Below, one piece after another: positions 17,496 to 26,627 of a stretch of DNA of 48,416 nt (position 1 is the stretch's first letter; every line of letters starts with the position of its first letter). The notes below the pieces were generated by a model, which was not told where the DNA came from, ran no database searches, and worked only from the letters and a program-made list of their open reading frames with translations. The stretch comes from DAOPXV01 sp035352535 (lineage in GTDB: Bacteria > Muiribacteriota > UBA9980). The stretch is taken from contig CAZJFS010000012.1 in the NCBI GenBank assembly GCA_964545075.1, positions 1-48,416 of the forward strand, in the 5' to 3' direction. The position numbers and the translations under genes were made by a program.

Positions 17496-17533
17496 ATCAA
17501 TTTTAAAATTATTAAAATAAAAGGTGAGCTCTA

Positions 17534-19369
17534 ATGAAAGAAAACGCAAAATATATTATTGGCATGGACCTTGGGACGACCAATTGCGCCATGGCCTATG
17601 TCGAATATCCAACGGCTGGAAATGAAAAACCGGAAATTAAAAATTTTGCGATACCGCAACTCACGGGTCCGGGCGTTGTTGAAGAGCGTCCGCTTCTGCC
17701 GTCGTTCATGTATATCGCGTCCGAGATCGAATTCCCGAAAGGCTCGCTCGATCTTCCATGGATATCGGGCCAGAATTATTTCGTCGGCGAATTCGCTCAG
17801 AAGCGCGGCGCCGAATCCCCTAAAAGGCTTGTTTCATCAGCCAAATCCTGGTTGTGCAATGAAGGCGTATCCAGAGAGGACAAGATCCTTCCTTCCGGAA
17901 ATGACGTGGAATGCGAAAAATTCTCTCCTATCGAAACTTCCGCTAAATATCTGCAGCATCTTAAAAATGCTTGGAACCACAAAATGGCAGCAACCGATAA
18001 AAACGCGGTGATGGAAAAACAGACGATCTATATAACCGTCCCGGCATCGTTCGACGCCGTGGCGCGCGATCTTACCCTCAAAGCAGCTTCGCTCGCGGGG
18101 CTTTCAAACGTAACGCTTCTCGAGGAACCGCAGGCAGCTTTCTACTCATGGATCAATAATATGGACGCCAAATGGCGCAAGGAAGTCAAGGAAGGCGACG
18201 TCATACTCGTCTTCGACATCGGCGGAGGAACGACGGATTTCAGCCTGATCTACGTCGGGCAGCAGGACGGAGAAATGTCTCTCAACCGTATCGCCGTCGG
18301 AAACCACATATTGCTCGGCGGCGACAACATGGACGTAGCGCTCGCAAATTTAGTTAGAACCAAACTCGAAGCCTCCGGCAAAAAGATCGACAACTGGCAG
18401 TTCCAGGCGCTCTGGTATTCGGCGCGGGCGGCAAAGGAAGCTCTCTTATCCGATCCCAAAGCCGAAAAGGTCCCCGTAACGATATTATCGCGCGGGAAGA
18501 GCGTCATAGGCGGCGTCATAAAATCCGAAATTTTAAAAAGCGAAATAGAAAGCATACTTATCGAAGGCTTCCTTCCAAAAAGCGGTTCGGATGAAATGCC
18601 GCTCAAGCAAAAAAGCTCGGGTATAACGGAACTCGGCCTTCCTTACGCGAGCGATCCAGCCATAACCCGCCATCTGGCGAAATTTCTCACGGAACATGTA
18701 TCCAACGAAAATTATAAAAAAAAGGCGGGAGCGAGCTTCATACATCCGTCGGCAATGCTTTTCAACGGCGGCGTCATGAAATCGGACCTGCTTCAGGGCC
18801 GCGTTCTTGAAACTATAAATTCATGGCTTGAAAAAGAAAAAAGCCAGAACGTCAAACTTCTTCCATCGACGAACATGGACCTTGCCGTCGCCCGCGGCGC
18901 GGCTTATTTCGGAATAGTGAAAACCGGAGCCGGCATCCGCATCAAAGGCGGAACCGCCCGTTCGTATTATATCGGCCTGGAAACGGCCATGCCGGCGGTT
19001 CCGGGAATGCGCGCGCCGATGAAGGCTCTCTGCGTCGTCCCGGCCAAAACCGAGGAAGGCTCAGTCATCGCGGTACCCGGGAAAGAGTTCGGCTTAAGGG
19101 TCGGCGAAGCGAGCGAATTCAAACTGTTCGCATCGACAACGCATAAAGCTGAAGCTCCAGGCACGATCCTCGAAGAGTGGAGCGAGGGAGATCTTTTGGA
19201 AACGCCTCCGCTTGAAACATCCCTCGAGAAAAAAGACGGCCTGGAAGGCGTGGTGCCGGTCAAGATTGAAACTCACGTGACGGAGATCGGGACCGTCGAG
19301 ATATGGTGCGTCTCCAGAGACGATAAGAACAGATGGAAACTCGAATTCAATATCAGGGAAAACGAATAA
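17534..19369 (+). CDS. Hsp70 family protein (non-DnaK type)
   Basis: A 611-residue Hsp70-fold ATPase. The phosphate-1 loop IGMDLGTTNCAMAYV is at 9-23, VPASFDAVARDLTLKAA at about 169-185, LLEEPQAAFY next, and phosphate-2 DIGGGTTDFSLIY at 228-240. A beta-rich part at the C-terminus (about 500-611) stands where DnaK has its substrate-binding domain, but there is no long helical lid and no EEVD-like tail. AGGTGAG precedes the ATG. It lies between the DUF2760 gene and a second, larger Hsp70, which it resembles closely in the ATPase half. No DnaJ or GrpE is encoded nearby, so this is a specialised Hsp70 and not the housekeeping chaperone. The client is unknown. Confidence 0.93.
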   Translation: MKENAKYIIGMDLGTTNCAMAYVEYPTAGNEKPEIKNFAIPQLTGPGVVEERPLLPSFMYIASEIEFPKGSLDLPWISGQNYFVGEFAQKRGAESPKRLVSSAKSWLCNEGVSREDKILPSGNDVECEKFSPIETSAKYLQHLKNAWNHKMAATDKNAVMEKQTIYITVPASFDAVARDLTLKAASLAGLSNVTLLEEPQAAFYSWINNMDAKWRKEVKEGDVILVFDIGGGTTDFSLIYVGQQDGEMSLNRIAVGNHILLGGDNMDVALANLVRTKLEASGKKIDNWQFQALWYSARAAKEALLSDPKAEKVPVTILSRGKSVIGGVIKSEILKSEIESILIEGFLPKSGSDEMPLKQKSSGITELGLPYASDPAITRHLAKFLTEHVSNENYKKKAGASFIHPSAMLFNGGVMKSDLLQGRVLETINSWLEKEKSQNVKLLPSTNMDLAVARGAAYFGIVKTGAGIRIKGGTARSYYIGLETAMPAVPGMRAPMKALCVVPAKTEEGSVIAVPGKEFGLRVGEASEFKLFASTTHKAEAPGTILEEWSEGDLLETPPLETSLEKKDGLEGVVPVKIETHVTEIGTVEIWCVSRDDKNRWKLEFNIRENE

Positions 19370-19384
19370 ACGATAAGGCGCATT

Positions 19385-22300
19385 ATGAACAAAAAAGCTG
19401 GAAATAAAGATGAAGGCAAAAATCTAAGGCGCGTCAACGCGCTTACAAGCAGATATTTCATCGGAATAGACCTTGGGACGACTAATTCTTCCGTTGCTTA
19501 TATCGACAGGCTTCGCGAAGAGGGCCCGACGGAAATAAAGATTTTCGATATCCCGCAGATAACTTCTCCCGGAGTATGCGAGGAGCTCGACCTCCTGCCT
19601 TCGTTTTTTTATTTTCCGGCGGGGTTTGAACTTCCGGCGGGCGCGACGAAACTCCCCTGGAAGGACGAGCCGGATTTCATAGTCGGAAAATTCGCCCGCG
19701 AACAGGGCGCGATAGTCCCCGGCAGAATGGTATCCTCCGTCAAGTCATGGCTGTGCAACGCCAGGGTCGACCGTCACAAAAAGATACTTCCCTGGAACCG
19801 CGACAACAATATGGCCGGCTTTTCGCCCGTGGAGATATCCGCTTATTACCTTTCGCACATAAAGGACGCCTGGAACCACCGCATATCAAATAACGACCCC
19901 GACTACATGTTTGAAAATCAGGAGGTCATTCTCACCGTTCCCGCGTCCTTCGACGAGGTCGCGCGCGAACTGACGCTGAAAGCGGCCAAAGAAGCAGGCT
20001 TAAAAAGCGTGACGCTTCTCGAGGAACCGCAGGCCGCGTTTTATTACTGGATATATAAAAACAAGATAGACTGGGCGGAAAAGTTAAACGACGGCGACGT
20101 CATACTCATATGCGACGTCGGCGGCGGAACGACCGATTTCACGCTCATAACCGCTTCCAAAAACAGCGATAACTTTCTCGAATTAAAACGCATCGCGGTC
20201 GGAGACCACATACTGCTCGGCGGCGACAACATGGACATGGCTATAGCGCATCACTTTGAAAAAACGCATATGGCCGGCCAGTCCAGGCTCGACGCCCTCA
20301 GTTGGACGTCGCTTTGCATGAAATGCCGCTCGCTGAAGGAGACGCTTCTGGGCGAGGGCGGAAAGAGCGAGGACCACGTTTCCATCACGGGCCGTGGAAA
20401 AAGCGTCGTGGCGAGCACCATGAAATTCTCGCTCACGCGAGACGAAGCCGCTAAAATAATGCTCGACGGATTTTTCAATGAAGTTGATTTCAAGACCATC
20501 GATAATAAAATAAAATCGGCTGCGGGACTCCGTGAAAGCGGGCTTCCGTATGCGGACGACCCTTCCGTTTCAAACCATCTGGCGCGCTTTTTAAGGCGCC
20601 ATATCGGTGACGTTTCCAGAAACAAAACGCTTTCAAAAAGCCATAATATCGAATTCGTCCATCCTGACAAGATTCTTTTCAACGGCGGAGTGTTCAAATC
20701 GACGGCAATAAGAAACCGCGTCATGGCCATGGTCTCAAAATGGGTCGGCGAAAAGATCGTCGAAGACGGCGCGAACATAAAACAGAACGAACTTGTTTCC
20801 CTGGAAAATTCAGACCTCGACCTCGCCGTATCGCTCGGCGCAGCTTATTACGCCTACGCTAAAAGCGGAAGCGGCATCAGGATTAAAAGCGGAAGCGCCC
20901 GATCTTATTTCATAGGAGTTTCGGAGGCCGAAACCAGAAAAATCGCCGTAGATACTGAAAAAAAAGAGCGCGCCGTATGCCTCGTGGCGAGAGGGATGGA
21001 AGAAGGCAAAAAATCCACTCTGGAAAACGGGTTTCAGCTTATAACCAATCAACCGGTTCAGTTCACTCTGTTTTCATCTACAGTAAATCCGGGGGCCACC
21101 GGCGAGATCGTCGAGATTTCCGAGGGCGGCGATTACCTTAAGCTGCCGCCGCTTCTCACCTGCCTGACGTATGGAAAAAAGTCCCGCTCGCCGCAAATCG
21201 ACGTGTCCCTTTCGGCTTATCTTTCCGAAGTCGGAACCATCGATCTTTATTGCATATCGAAAATAAGCGAACACCGCTGGAAACTTCAGTTTAATTTCAG
21301 AAAACACGAGACCGAAGCCTCGAAAAATCATGCGAACGCGGAGGCAAATACGACCGGCGAGCGCGTCAAAGCATCCGACGGATACGCCGGAACCGCAGCG
21401 AAACCAGGGGCGGGATCAACCGGAGATAAGAACGAAACCGCTCAAAATTCAGCCGAAATAAGCGAAGAATCCATAAAGACCGCCGAAAACATCATTGAAA
21501 GGGGTTTTTCAGGAAAAACAGCGCAGGATCAAGCCGGCCTGCTGTCCATAATGAAAAAACTCGAATCCCATTTCAATATGAAAAAAGAGCAATGGCCGAC
21601 GGGCCTTTTGCGCGCGCTTTACGCCGCGATACTTAAAACGGCTGAAATTCGCGATATCACCGCAGTGCACGAGGAACGCTGGCTCAACCTGGCCGGATTT
21701 TTATTAAGGCCGGGATTTGGCGCCCAGATGGACGAATGGCGGGTCAAAGAGGCATTGCGCATAACTTTCAACGGCGTGATGTTTAAAAGCAACAAGTCTT
21801 GCGTCGTTAATTATTACGTCTTTTTAAGAAGGATAGCCGGCGGAATGACCGCCGGGCAGCAGCTCGAAATCTACAATAAAACCATAAAAGAAAATCTATT
21901 ATCGTCAAAAAAAGCCGGCGACAAGCCGTTCAAGGTTACCGCCAACAATCAGGAACAGGTCGAGCTTTTAAGGCTCGCCGCAAGTTTCGAGCTTTTGCCG
22001 GAACATGAAAAAATAAACATCGGTACGCAGCTGAAAAAAGCCGTCAACCGGGACGGAGTAAATCCCATCTCGGTCTGGGCGCTGTCAAGGCTCGGCGCCA
22101 GAAGCCTCGTTTATGGCGGAACGGATTCGGTCATCGCGCCGGAGCACGTCGAGCGCTGGATCGAAACGCTCATGGACTTCGACTGGATAAAAGAAAGCTA
22201 TATTCCATATTCGGTTATAATGATGTCGCGCGTCACCGGCGACCGTAAAAACGATCTGGGCCCGGAGATAATGGCGAGAGTCCAGAAGCGAATAGAGGCG

Positions 22301-22417
22301 TGCCCGGCATCGGAACATTTATACGATCTTTTGATGAACATGGCCGCTATGACAGAAGACGACCAGAAGCTGTTCTTCGGCGAATCGCTGCCGCACGGAA
22401 TAGTCCTTAAAAAATAA
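19385..22417 (+). CDS. Large Hsp70 family protein with DUF3731-type C-terminus
   Basis: A 1010-residue protein. The first 640 residues are an Hsp70 unit like the preceding gene: FIGIDLGTTNSSVAYI at about 26-41, VPASFDEVARELTLKAA, and CDVGGGTTDFTLI. A polar, Ala/Gly/Thr-rich linker (about 645-690) leads to an alpha-helical region of about 320 residues with ERWLNLAGFLLRPGFG, the sign of the DUF3731 domain found only on such Hsp70s. It starts 15 nt after its sister gene stops, so the two form one unit and probably one complex. The helical region may hold clients or the DUF2760 partner; this is inference. It converges with the aldolase gene, leaving 5 nt between the stops and no obvious terminator. 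Confidence 0.93.
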   Translation: MNKKAGNKDEGKNLRRVNALTSRYFIGIDLGTTNSSVAYIDRLREEGPTEIKIFDIPQITSPGVCEELDLLPSFFYFPAGFELPAGATKLPWKDEPDFIVGKFAREQGAIVPGRMVSSVKSWLCNARVDRHKKILPWNRDNNMAGFSPVEISAYYLSHIKDAWNHRISNNDPDYMFENQEVILTVPASFDEVARELTLKAAKEAGLKSVTLLEEPQAAFYYWIYKNKIDWAEKLNDGDVILICDVGGGTTDFTLITASKNSDNFLELKRIAVGDHILLGGDNMDMAIAHHFEKTHMAGQSRLDALSWTSLCMKCRSLKETLLGEGGKSEDHVSITGRGKSVVASTMKFSLTRDEAAKIMLDGFFNEVDFKTIDNKIKSAAGLRESGLPYADDPSVSNHLARFLRRHIGDVSRNKTLSKSHNIEFVHPDKILFNGGVFKSTAIRNRVMAMVSKWVGEKIVEDGANIKQNELVSLENSDLDLAVSLGAAYYAYAKSGSGIRIKSGSARSYFIGVSEAETRKIAVDTEKKERAVCLVARGMEEGKKSTLENGFQLITNQPVQFTLFSSTVNPGATGEIVEISEGGDYLKLPPLLTCLTYGKKSRSPQIDVSLSAYLSEVGTIDLYCISKISEHRWKLQFNFRKHETEASKNHANAEANTTGERVKASDGYAGTAAKPGAGSTGDKNETAQNSAEISEESIKTAENIIERGFSGKTAQDQAGLLSIMKKLESHFNMKKEQWPTGLLRALYAAILKTAEIRDITAVHEERWLNLAGFLLRPGFGAQMDEWRVKEALRITFNGVMFKSNKSCVVNYYVFLRRIAGGMTAGQQLEIYNKTIKENLLSSKKAGDKPFKVTANNQEQVELLRLAASFELLPEHEKINIGTQLKKAVNRDGVNPISVWALSRLGARSLVYGGTDSVIAPEHVERWIETLMDFDWIKESYIPYSVIMMSRVTGDRKNDLGPEIMARVQKRIEACPASEHLYDLLMNMAAMTEDDQKLFFGESLPHGIVLKK

Positions 22418-22422
22418 AATAT

Positions 22423-23007
22423 CTAATTTCCGTTCCTGGAGAGATTAATATAATTTATAAGCGTCCGGCACGCGAATTCAAGCGTGGTCGTATATAAGAA
22501 ACATTCCTCCAGCGTGGCGCAGGCGGCGAAAGTTCCGTGGCCGCGCACGACGACTATCTTTTCAGTTTCAAGGAGCGGCGCTATTTTTGCCGCGACTTCG
22601 GCGGACGCCACCGCGGTCTGGGCCGAGATGACCTTCACGCCGTCCGGAAAATAATAGCTTCCTTCGACGTCTATCGGTTTTATAAAATCATTTTTAAGCG
22701 AAACGGCTATGACGGAGGTCGGATGCGAATGGATTATCGCCGTCTTCTTCGTAGCGCTGTATATCGCGCGATGGACGATAAGTTCTCGCGAGGCGATCTT
22801 ATCAGTAAAATTATTTTCATGCGTCGTCGTATAGACCAGATCTTTCATCTGGATATTTCCGAGCATCGCTCCGGACCTGGTTATGGTTATCTCGCGACGC
22901 TCCCTGTCGCATGTCGACATATTTCCCGAATGGGAGTTATTTATTCCCATAAGAAACATCTCGCGTCCGAAAAGCTTGAATTGTTCGCACAACTGATATT
23001 TTTCCAT
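22423..23007 (-). CDS. Class II aldolase, likely Ald2-type methylthioribulose-1-phosphate aldolase
   Basis: A 194-residue zinc-dependent class II aldolase of the fuculose-1-phosphate aldolase/adducin family. The zinc ligands and catalytic Glu line up with FucA: E75 (ASRELIVH), H93 and H95 (IIHSHPTS) and H157 (RGHGTF). It follows mtnA by 6 nt; the AGGGTGA ribosome site contains the mtnA stop. With the phosphorylase and isomerase upstream, the likely substrate is 5-methylthioribulose-1-phosphate (and/or 5-deoxyribulose-1-phosphate), cleaved to DHAP plus 2-methylthioacetaldehyde (or acetaldehyde), as in the known DHAP shunt. MtnB dehydratase belongs to the same superfamily and is the main alternative. 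No other methionine-salvage gene (mtnC, mtnD, mtnK) is present here, which favours the aldolase reading. Confidence 0.83.
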   Translation of the reverse strand: MEKYQLCEQFKLFGREMFLMGINNSHSGNMSTCDRERREITITRSGAMLGNIQMKDLVYTTTHENNFTDKIASRELIVHRAIYSATKKTAIIHSHPTSVIAVSLKNDFIKPIDVEGSYYFPDGVKVISAQTAVASAEVAAKIAPLLETEKIVVVRGHGTFAACATLEECFLYTTTLEFACRTLINYINLSRNGN

Positions 23008-23013
23008 TTTATA

Positions 23014-24078
23014 TCACCCTAATATTTTTTTTATATTTGAAACATAAGGTTTCTCGATCACGCCATGTTCGGTTATTATTCCGGCCAGATATTTCGCCGG
23101 CGTCACGTCGAAGGCAGGGTTTTTAACGCGCGCGTCCGCGGGAGCTATGCGAACTCCGTGAGCATGGGTGACTTCAGCGGGATTGCGTTCCTCTATTTTT
23201 ATACCTTCGCCGTTTTTGAGCGTGAGATCGAATGTCGATTCGGGCGCCGCTATATACATTGGAACGCCGTTTTCATGAGCAAGGACCGAAAGAGAATACG
23301 TTCCGATCTTATTGGCCGCGTCGCCGTTAGCCGCGATACGGTCCGCCCCGGTTATTATCACATCGACTTCACCTTTTTTCATAAGCCATCCGGCCATATT
23401 ATCGCATATGAGGTAATATGGTATCTTATCCTCCGAAAGTTCGTATGCCGTGATACGCGCGCCCTGAAGGTAAGGCCTGGTCTCGTCCACGAGAACGTGG
23501 CTTAAAATTCCAGCGGCATGAGCCGATCTTATTACGCCTACGGCCGTTCCATAACCGCAGGTGGCGAGCGATCCGGCGTTACAGTGCGTCAATATGCGGA
23601 GCTTTTTACCATGTTTCGCTTTTATGTGTTTGGCTCCGTTCATGCCGATCTTCTCGCATATGGATATATCATCGGCGTCCATTTTAACGCATAATTTTTC
23701 AATGGAATCTATTATTTTGTCGACGCTCGATGTTTTAAGCCCGGCCGCGTAGCGGTAAACCCTGTCGCACGCCCATTTTAAATTGACCGCGGTCGGCCTT
23801 ACATGCGCCATTTCATGGCAGGCTTTTTCGAACGCGGCGAGGAATTTACCCGTTTCATTATCCTTATATTTTTTACGATTTTCAAGGCACCACAAAAGAA
23901 GGCCGAACGCGCCGGAAACGCCTATAAGCGGAGCGCCGCGAAGTTTCATCGAAAGTATGGCGTCGCACATCCCGGCAAAGCTTTTGCATGTAACATATTT
24001 CTGTTCAAGCGGAAGCTTAAGCTGGTCGAGAAAAACTATTTCCTTTTTAGGGCCGTTATAAAGCAGGCTTTTTTCCAT
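23014..24078 (-). CDS. mtnA: Methylthioribose-1-phosphate isomerase
   Basis: A 354-residue eIF2B-related sugar isomerase converting 5-methylthioribose-1-phosphate to 5-methylthioribulose-1-phosphate. The catalytic Cys is in ILTHCNAGSLAT (C166) and the catalytic Asp in ITGADRIAANGD (D246). The KLRGAPLIG motif near the N-terminus binds phosphate. Three ATGs stand in a row; the third (24078) has GGAG 7 nt upstream, while the first (24084) is too close to it. It follows the phosphorylase gene after about 24 nt and is coupled to the aldolase. Together these give the middle step of methylthioadenosine breakdown. Confidence 0.95.
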   Translation of the reverse strand: MEKSLLYNGPKKEIVFLDQLKLPLEQKYVTCKSFAGMCDAILSMKLRGAPLIGVSGAFGLLLWCLENRKKYKDNETGKFLAAFEKACHEMAHVRPTAVNLKWACDRVYRYAAGLKTSSVDKIIDSIEKLCVKMDADDISICEKIGMNGAKHIKAKHGKKLRILTHCNAGSLATCGYGTAVGVIRSAHAAGILSHVLVDETRPYLQGARITAYELSEDKIPYYLICDNMAGWLMKKGEVDVIITGADRIAANGDAANKIGTYSLSVLAHENGVPMYIAAPESTFDLTLKNGEGIKIEERNPAEVTHAHGVRIAPADARVKNPAFDVTPAKYLAGIITEHGVIEKPYVSNIKKILG

Positions 24079-24102
24079 CATCATTCTCCAAAATATTCAA
24101 AA

Positions 24103-24933
24103 TTATAATTTTGTTTTTTTCATCACTTCGTTGAACAATTGGGTCAGTTTAAGCGACGCCGCGTTCGCGGTCTTTATTATTCTCGCAAGGTCGACCGGTT
24201 CTATGACCTCATTATTGGCAAGATCCGTTATTATAGAAAGGCCGAAAACTCTCATGCCTTCGTGTTTCGCTACTATTACTTCAGGTACGGTGGACATCCC
24301 GACCGCGTCGGAACCGATTATCCGCAAAAATTTATATTCCGCCGGCGTCTCGAGGCAAGGTCCCGTAAGAGCCGCATAAACGCCCTTTTGTATCCTCATT
24401 TTAAGATCCAGCGCCGTCTCCTCGAATATCTTTATCAAAGCGCGATCATAGGGCTCGCACATATCCGGAAAGCGCGGGCCGAGCCGGGGATCATTCCGTC
24501 CGACGAGCGGATTCACGCCCTGAAGATTTATATGGTCGCGGATTATCATGAGGTCGCCGGCCGCGAAATTCGGATGCAGCCCGCCCGCGGCATTTGAAAC
24601 CATCATGATTTTAGCGCCAAGCGCGTGCATGACTCTTACGGGATAAGTTATCTGAGCGAGATCGTACCCTTCGTAGTAATGAAAACGCCCCTGCATCATA
24701 ACAACCGTATGGCCGTGCATCTTTCCGAGAATAAGTTTCCCGGCATGCGATTCGACCGTCGACGTGACGAAATGAGGTATCTGATCGTACGTTATCTCGA
24801 CCCTGTCATGGACCGCGCTCGCCAGATGCCCGAGACCGGTTCCAAGTATCACCGCCACGTCCGGTTCAAGAGCGGTTTTGCTCTTTATGAACTTGACGGT
24901 TTCTTCTATTTTCAGGTAAAGTTCTTTTTCCAT
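24103..24933 (-). CDS. Purine nucleoside / methylthioadenosine phosphorylase
   Basis: A 276-residue trimeric PNP-family enzyme that splits a purine nucleoside with phosphate. It carries GTGLGH (31-36), the phosphate-binding ESHAG and GRFHYYEGY, VSNAAGGLHPNF, and GMSTVPEVIVA. It aligns well with human PNP. E199 stands at human E201, but the residue at human N243 is Asp (D237 in IITDLA), whereas 6-oxopurine-specific enzymes have Asn. Asp there favours 6-aminopurines, so methylthioadenosine or adenosine are the expected substrates. The genes directly downstream (mtnA, aldolase) use the methylthioribose-1-phosphate it would make. No strong ribosome site is seen before ATG 24933. By general family resemblance alone it would be called inosine/guanosine phosphorylase. 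Confidence 0.88.
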   Translation of the reverse strand: MEKELYLKIEETVKFIKSKTALEPDVAVILGTGLGHLASAVHDRVEITYDQIPHFVTSTVESHAGKLILGKMHGHTVVMMQGRFHYYEGYDLAQITYPVRVMHALGAKIMMVSNAAGGLHPNFAAGDLMIIRDHINLQGVNPLVGRNDPRLGPRFPDMCEPYDRALIKIFEETALDLKMRIQKGVYAALTGPCLETPAEYKFLRIIGSDAVGMSTVPEVIVAKHEGMRVFGLSIITDLANNEVIEPVDLARIIKTANAASLKLTQLFNEVMKKTKL

Positions 24934-25000
24934 TTTTTTGACCGGCCTTATCTTTAAAATTTGTTTCGCGTTTTATGCTGACATTATTATCAAGTTTAAA

Positions 25001-25705
25001 TTAACCCTGAGCCCGCTGATCGGAATTCTCCTGCTGCGGCTTCTGAGGAACTACCTGAACCTCGGTCGCCGACAATATTTCGTCTAACGCTTTAAACTTC
25101 TTTTTTATAAACGGGATATTTTCAAGGATAAAAGGCTCGCGCTCGCCCGCCGGCGTCAGCTTGATATTCCCGGCCCTCAAAAGCATATATTCGAAAACGT
25201 CCGTTATGACCTGATCGTACTTCAGCGATGGCGCCGGATAACGCTTTACGTCCGACAAAAAACCGTAATGAAAGATTATTTCGTTGGGAGTGATCTCGCA
25301 ATATTCAAAACGCGTATCGAAAATGACGATGAGAAAAGTAAGGCCGAATGAGAACGTCATGAAAGCGTAAAATCCTTTATTCATGACTATCTCGACGCCC
25401 CTGATCACGGCGCCTAGCTGGCCCAGAAGTTCCGGGTATTTTTCGTTCGCCGCTATCATAAGGCACGCGAGCGCGAAACAGCCGATAAAAATATTTATAA
25501 ATATATGTTTCGTAAAATTAAGAGCGAACACGAGCAGATTGAATATGAAAATAACGGCGAACATGGAGCCGCAGATCCTTCCGGCGTATCCGTCGAGCGC
25601 CCCGCCAAAGTTGGCGTAGATCAAAATAAACAGCGACAGAAAAAAAGTCGGATAAAAGAAAATCACCTTCGGATAAGGCCTGATAATGAGTTTTTTCATT
25701 GCCAT
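25001..25705 (-). CDS. Membrane protein of unknown function with PH-like C-terminal domain
   Basis: A 234-residue protein with four hydrophobic segments (about 13-35, 45-65, 67-87 and 110-128). The cytoplasmic part (about 133-210, FEYCEITPNEIIFHYGFLSD to KFKALDEIL) has the look of a bacterial PH-like (bPH) domain. The tail is Gln/Pro-rich. I know no named homologue. The start at 25705 is 17 nt past the sigma factor stop, with a weak ribosome site (AAAGGA, 14 nt away); the ATG at 25699 is an alternative. It lies between the sigma factor and the methylthioadenosine genes on one strand, probably in one transcript. Confidence 0.72.
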   Translation of the reverse strand: MAMKKLIIRPYPKVIFFYPTFFLSLFILIYANFGGALDGYAGRICGSMFAVIFIFNLLVFALNFTKHIFINIFIGCFALACLMIAANEKYPELLGQLGAVIRGVEIVMNKGFYAFMTFSFGLTFLIVIFDTRFEYCEITPNEIIFHYGFLSDVKRYPAPSLKYDQVITDVFEYMLLRAGNIKLTPAGEREPFILENIPFIKKKFKALDEILSATEVQVVPQKPQQENSDQRAQG

Positions 25706-25722
25706 TTTTTCAGAATATTCCT

Positions 25723-26589
25723 TTAATAGATTTCTTTTTTCACCCGCGAAAGCCTTCCGCGAAGCCTGAGTATGGACTTGGTGTGAAGCTGGGACACGCG
25801 CGAATCCGAAAGCGACATGATGGTCGATATTTCCTTGAGAGTAAGTTCGTTATAATAATAAAGGGTTATGACGAGCCGCTCCTGCTGGGAAAGCTTGTTG
25901 ATCGCGTCAACGACTATCTCCTTGACCTGGCTCGATTCGATCGAAAGCTCGGGATTTTTAGCGGCAAGGTTCTCGACCAGCTGGTACTTCGAACTTATCT
26001 CCCCGCCGCCGTCCTCGACGCATATTTCGTCTAACGACATGACGAAGGATTTGTTTTCTTCCTCGTATATTTTTTCGAGGTCCTCGGGGCCTATTTTCAT
26101 GTATGCGCAGAGTTCGGCCTCGTTCGGCTCGCGCCCAAGCTTCATTTCAAGTTCTATCATGGCCGTGTTGAGCTGTTTCGCCTGACTTCTTATTCCGCGC
26201 GGCACCCAGTCCAGAAGCCGTAATCCGTCTATTATCGCGCCTCTTATACGTTTGGTCGAATATGTCACGAACTTTATGTTCATCTCTATGTCATACTTAT
26301 CGACGGCGTTTATAAGGCCGAAAGTGCCCCATGAAACGAGGTCCTCGAATTCGATATGGTCCGGCAGGTGCATTTTTATCCTGCCCGCCACGTATTTTAC
26401 GAAATGAGCATATTTTAAGATGAGCTTTTCGCGTATCTTAACGTCGCGACTCTTTTTTAATTCGATCCAAAGCTCCGCTTCGCCTTCGCTCAGCAGTAAA
26501 GCTTTCGGCTCCGGATTTCCAGTCAGTTCAATATTATCGGAAGTTTCTTTCCTGTCCGTTTCCGGTATCAATCCGGTCGATGGGTCCAT
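25723..26589 (-). CDS. FliA/WhiG-type (group 3) sigma-70 factor
   Basis: A 288-residue RNA polymerase sigma factor. Region 2 contains FEDLVSWGTFGLINAVDKYD and then TYSTKRIRGAIIDGLRLLDW followed by VPRGIRS, the typical FliA/WhiG signature. Region 3 follows (about 165-200), and region 4 has LSQQERLVITLYYYNELTL with the helix-turn-helix SLSDSRVSQLHTK. An N-terminal extension of about 35 residues is unusual. AGGA lies 8 nt before ATG 26589. No flagellar or chemotaxis gene lies in the window, so whether it serves motility, as FliA does, or another programme, as WhiG does, is open. Its immediate neighbours are a pilus/secretion protein and a membrane protein. Confidence 0.93.
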   Translation of the reverse strand: MDPSTGLIPETDRKETSDNIELTGNPEPKALLLSEGEAELWIELKKSRDVKIREKLILKYAHFVKYVAGRIKMHLPDHIEFEDLVSWGTFGLINAVDKYDIEMNIKFVTYSTKRIRGAIIDGLRLLDWVPRGIRSQAKQLNTAMIELEMKLGREPNEAELCAYMKIGPEDLEKIYEEENKSFVMSLDEICVEDGGGEISSKYQLVENLAAKNPELSIESSQVKEIVVDAINKLSQQERLVITLYYYNELTLKEISTIMSLSDSRVSQLHTKSILRLRGRLSRVKKEIY

Positions 26590-26627
26590 TTATCAAGTCC
26601 TAACGCGTCTTTGATTTTTTCAGCTTT

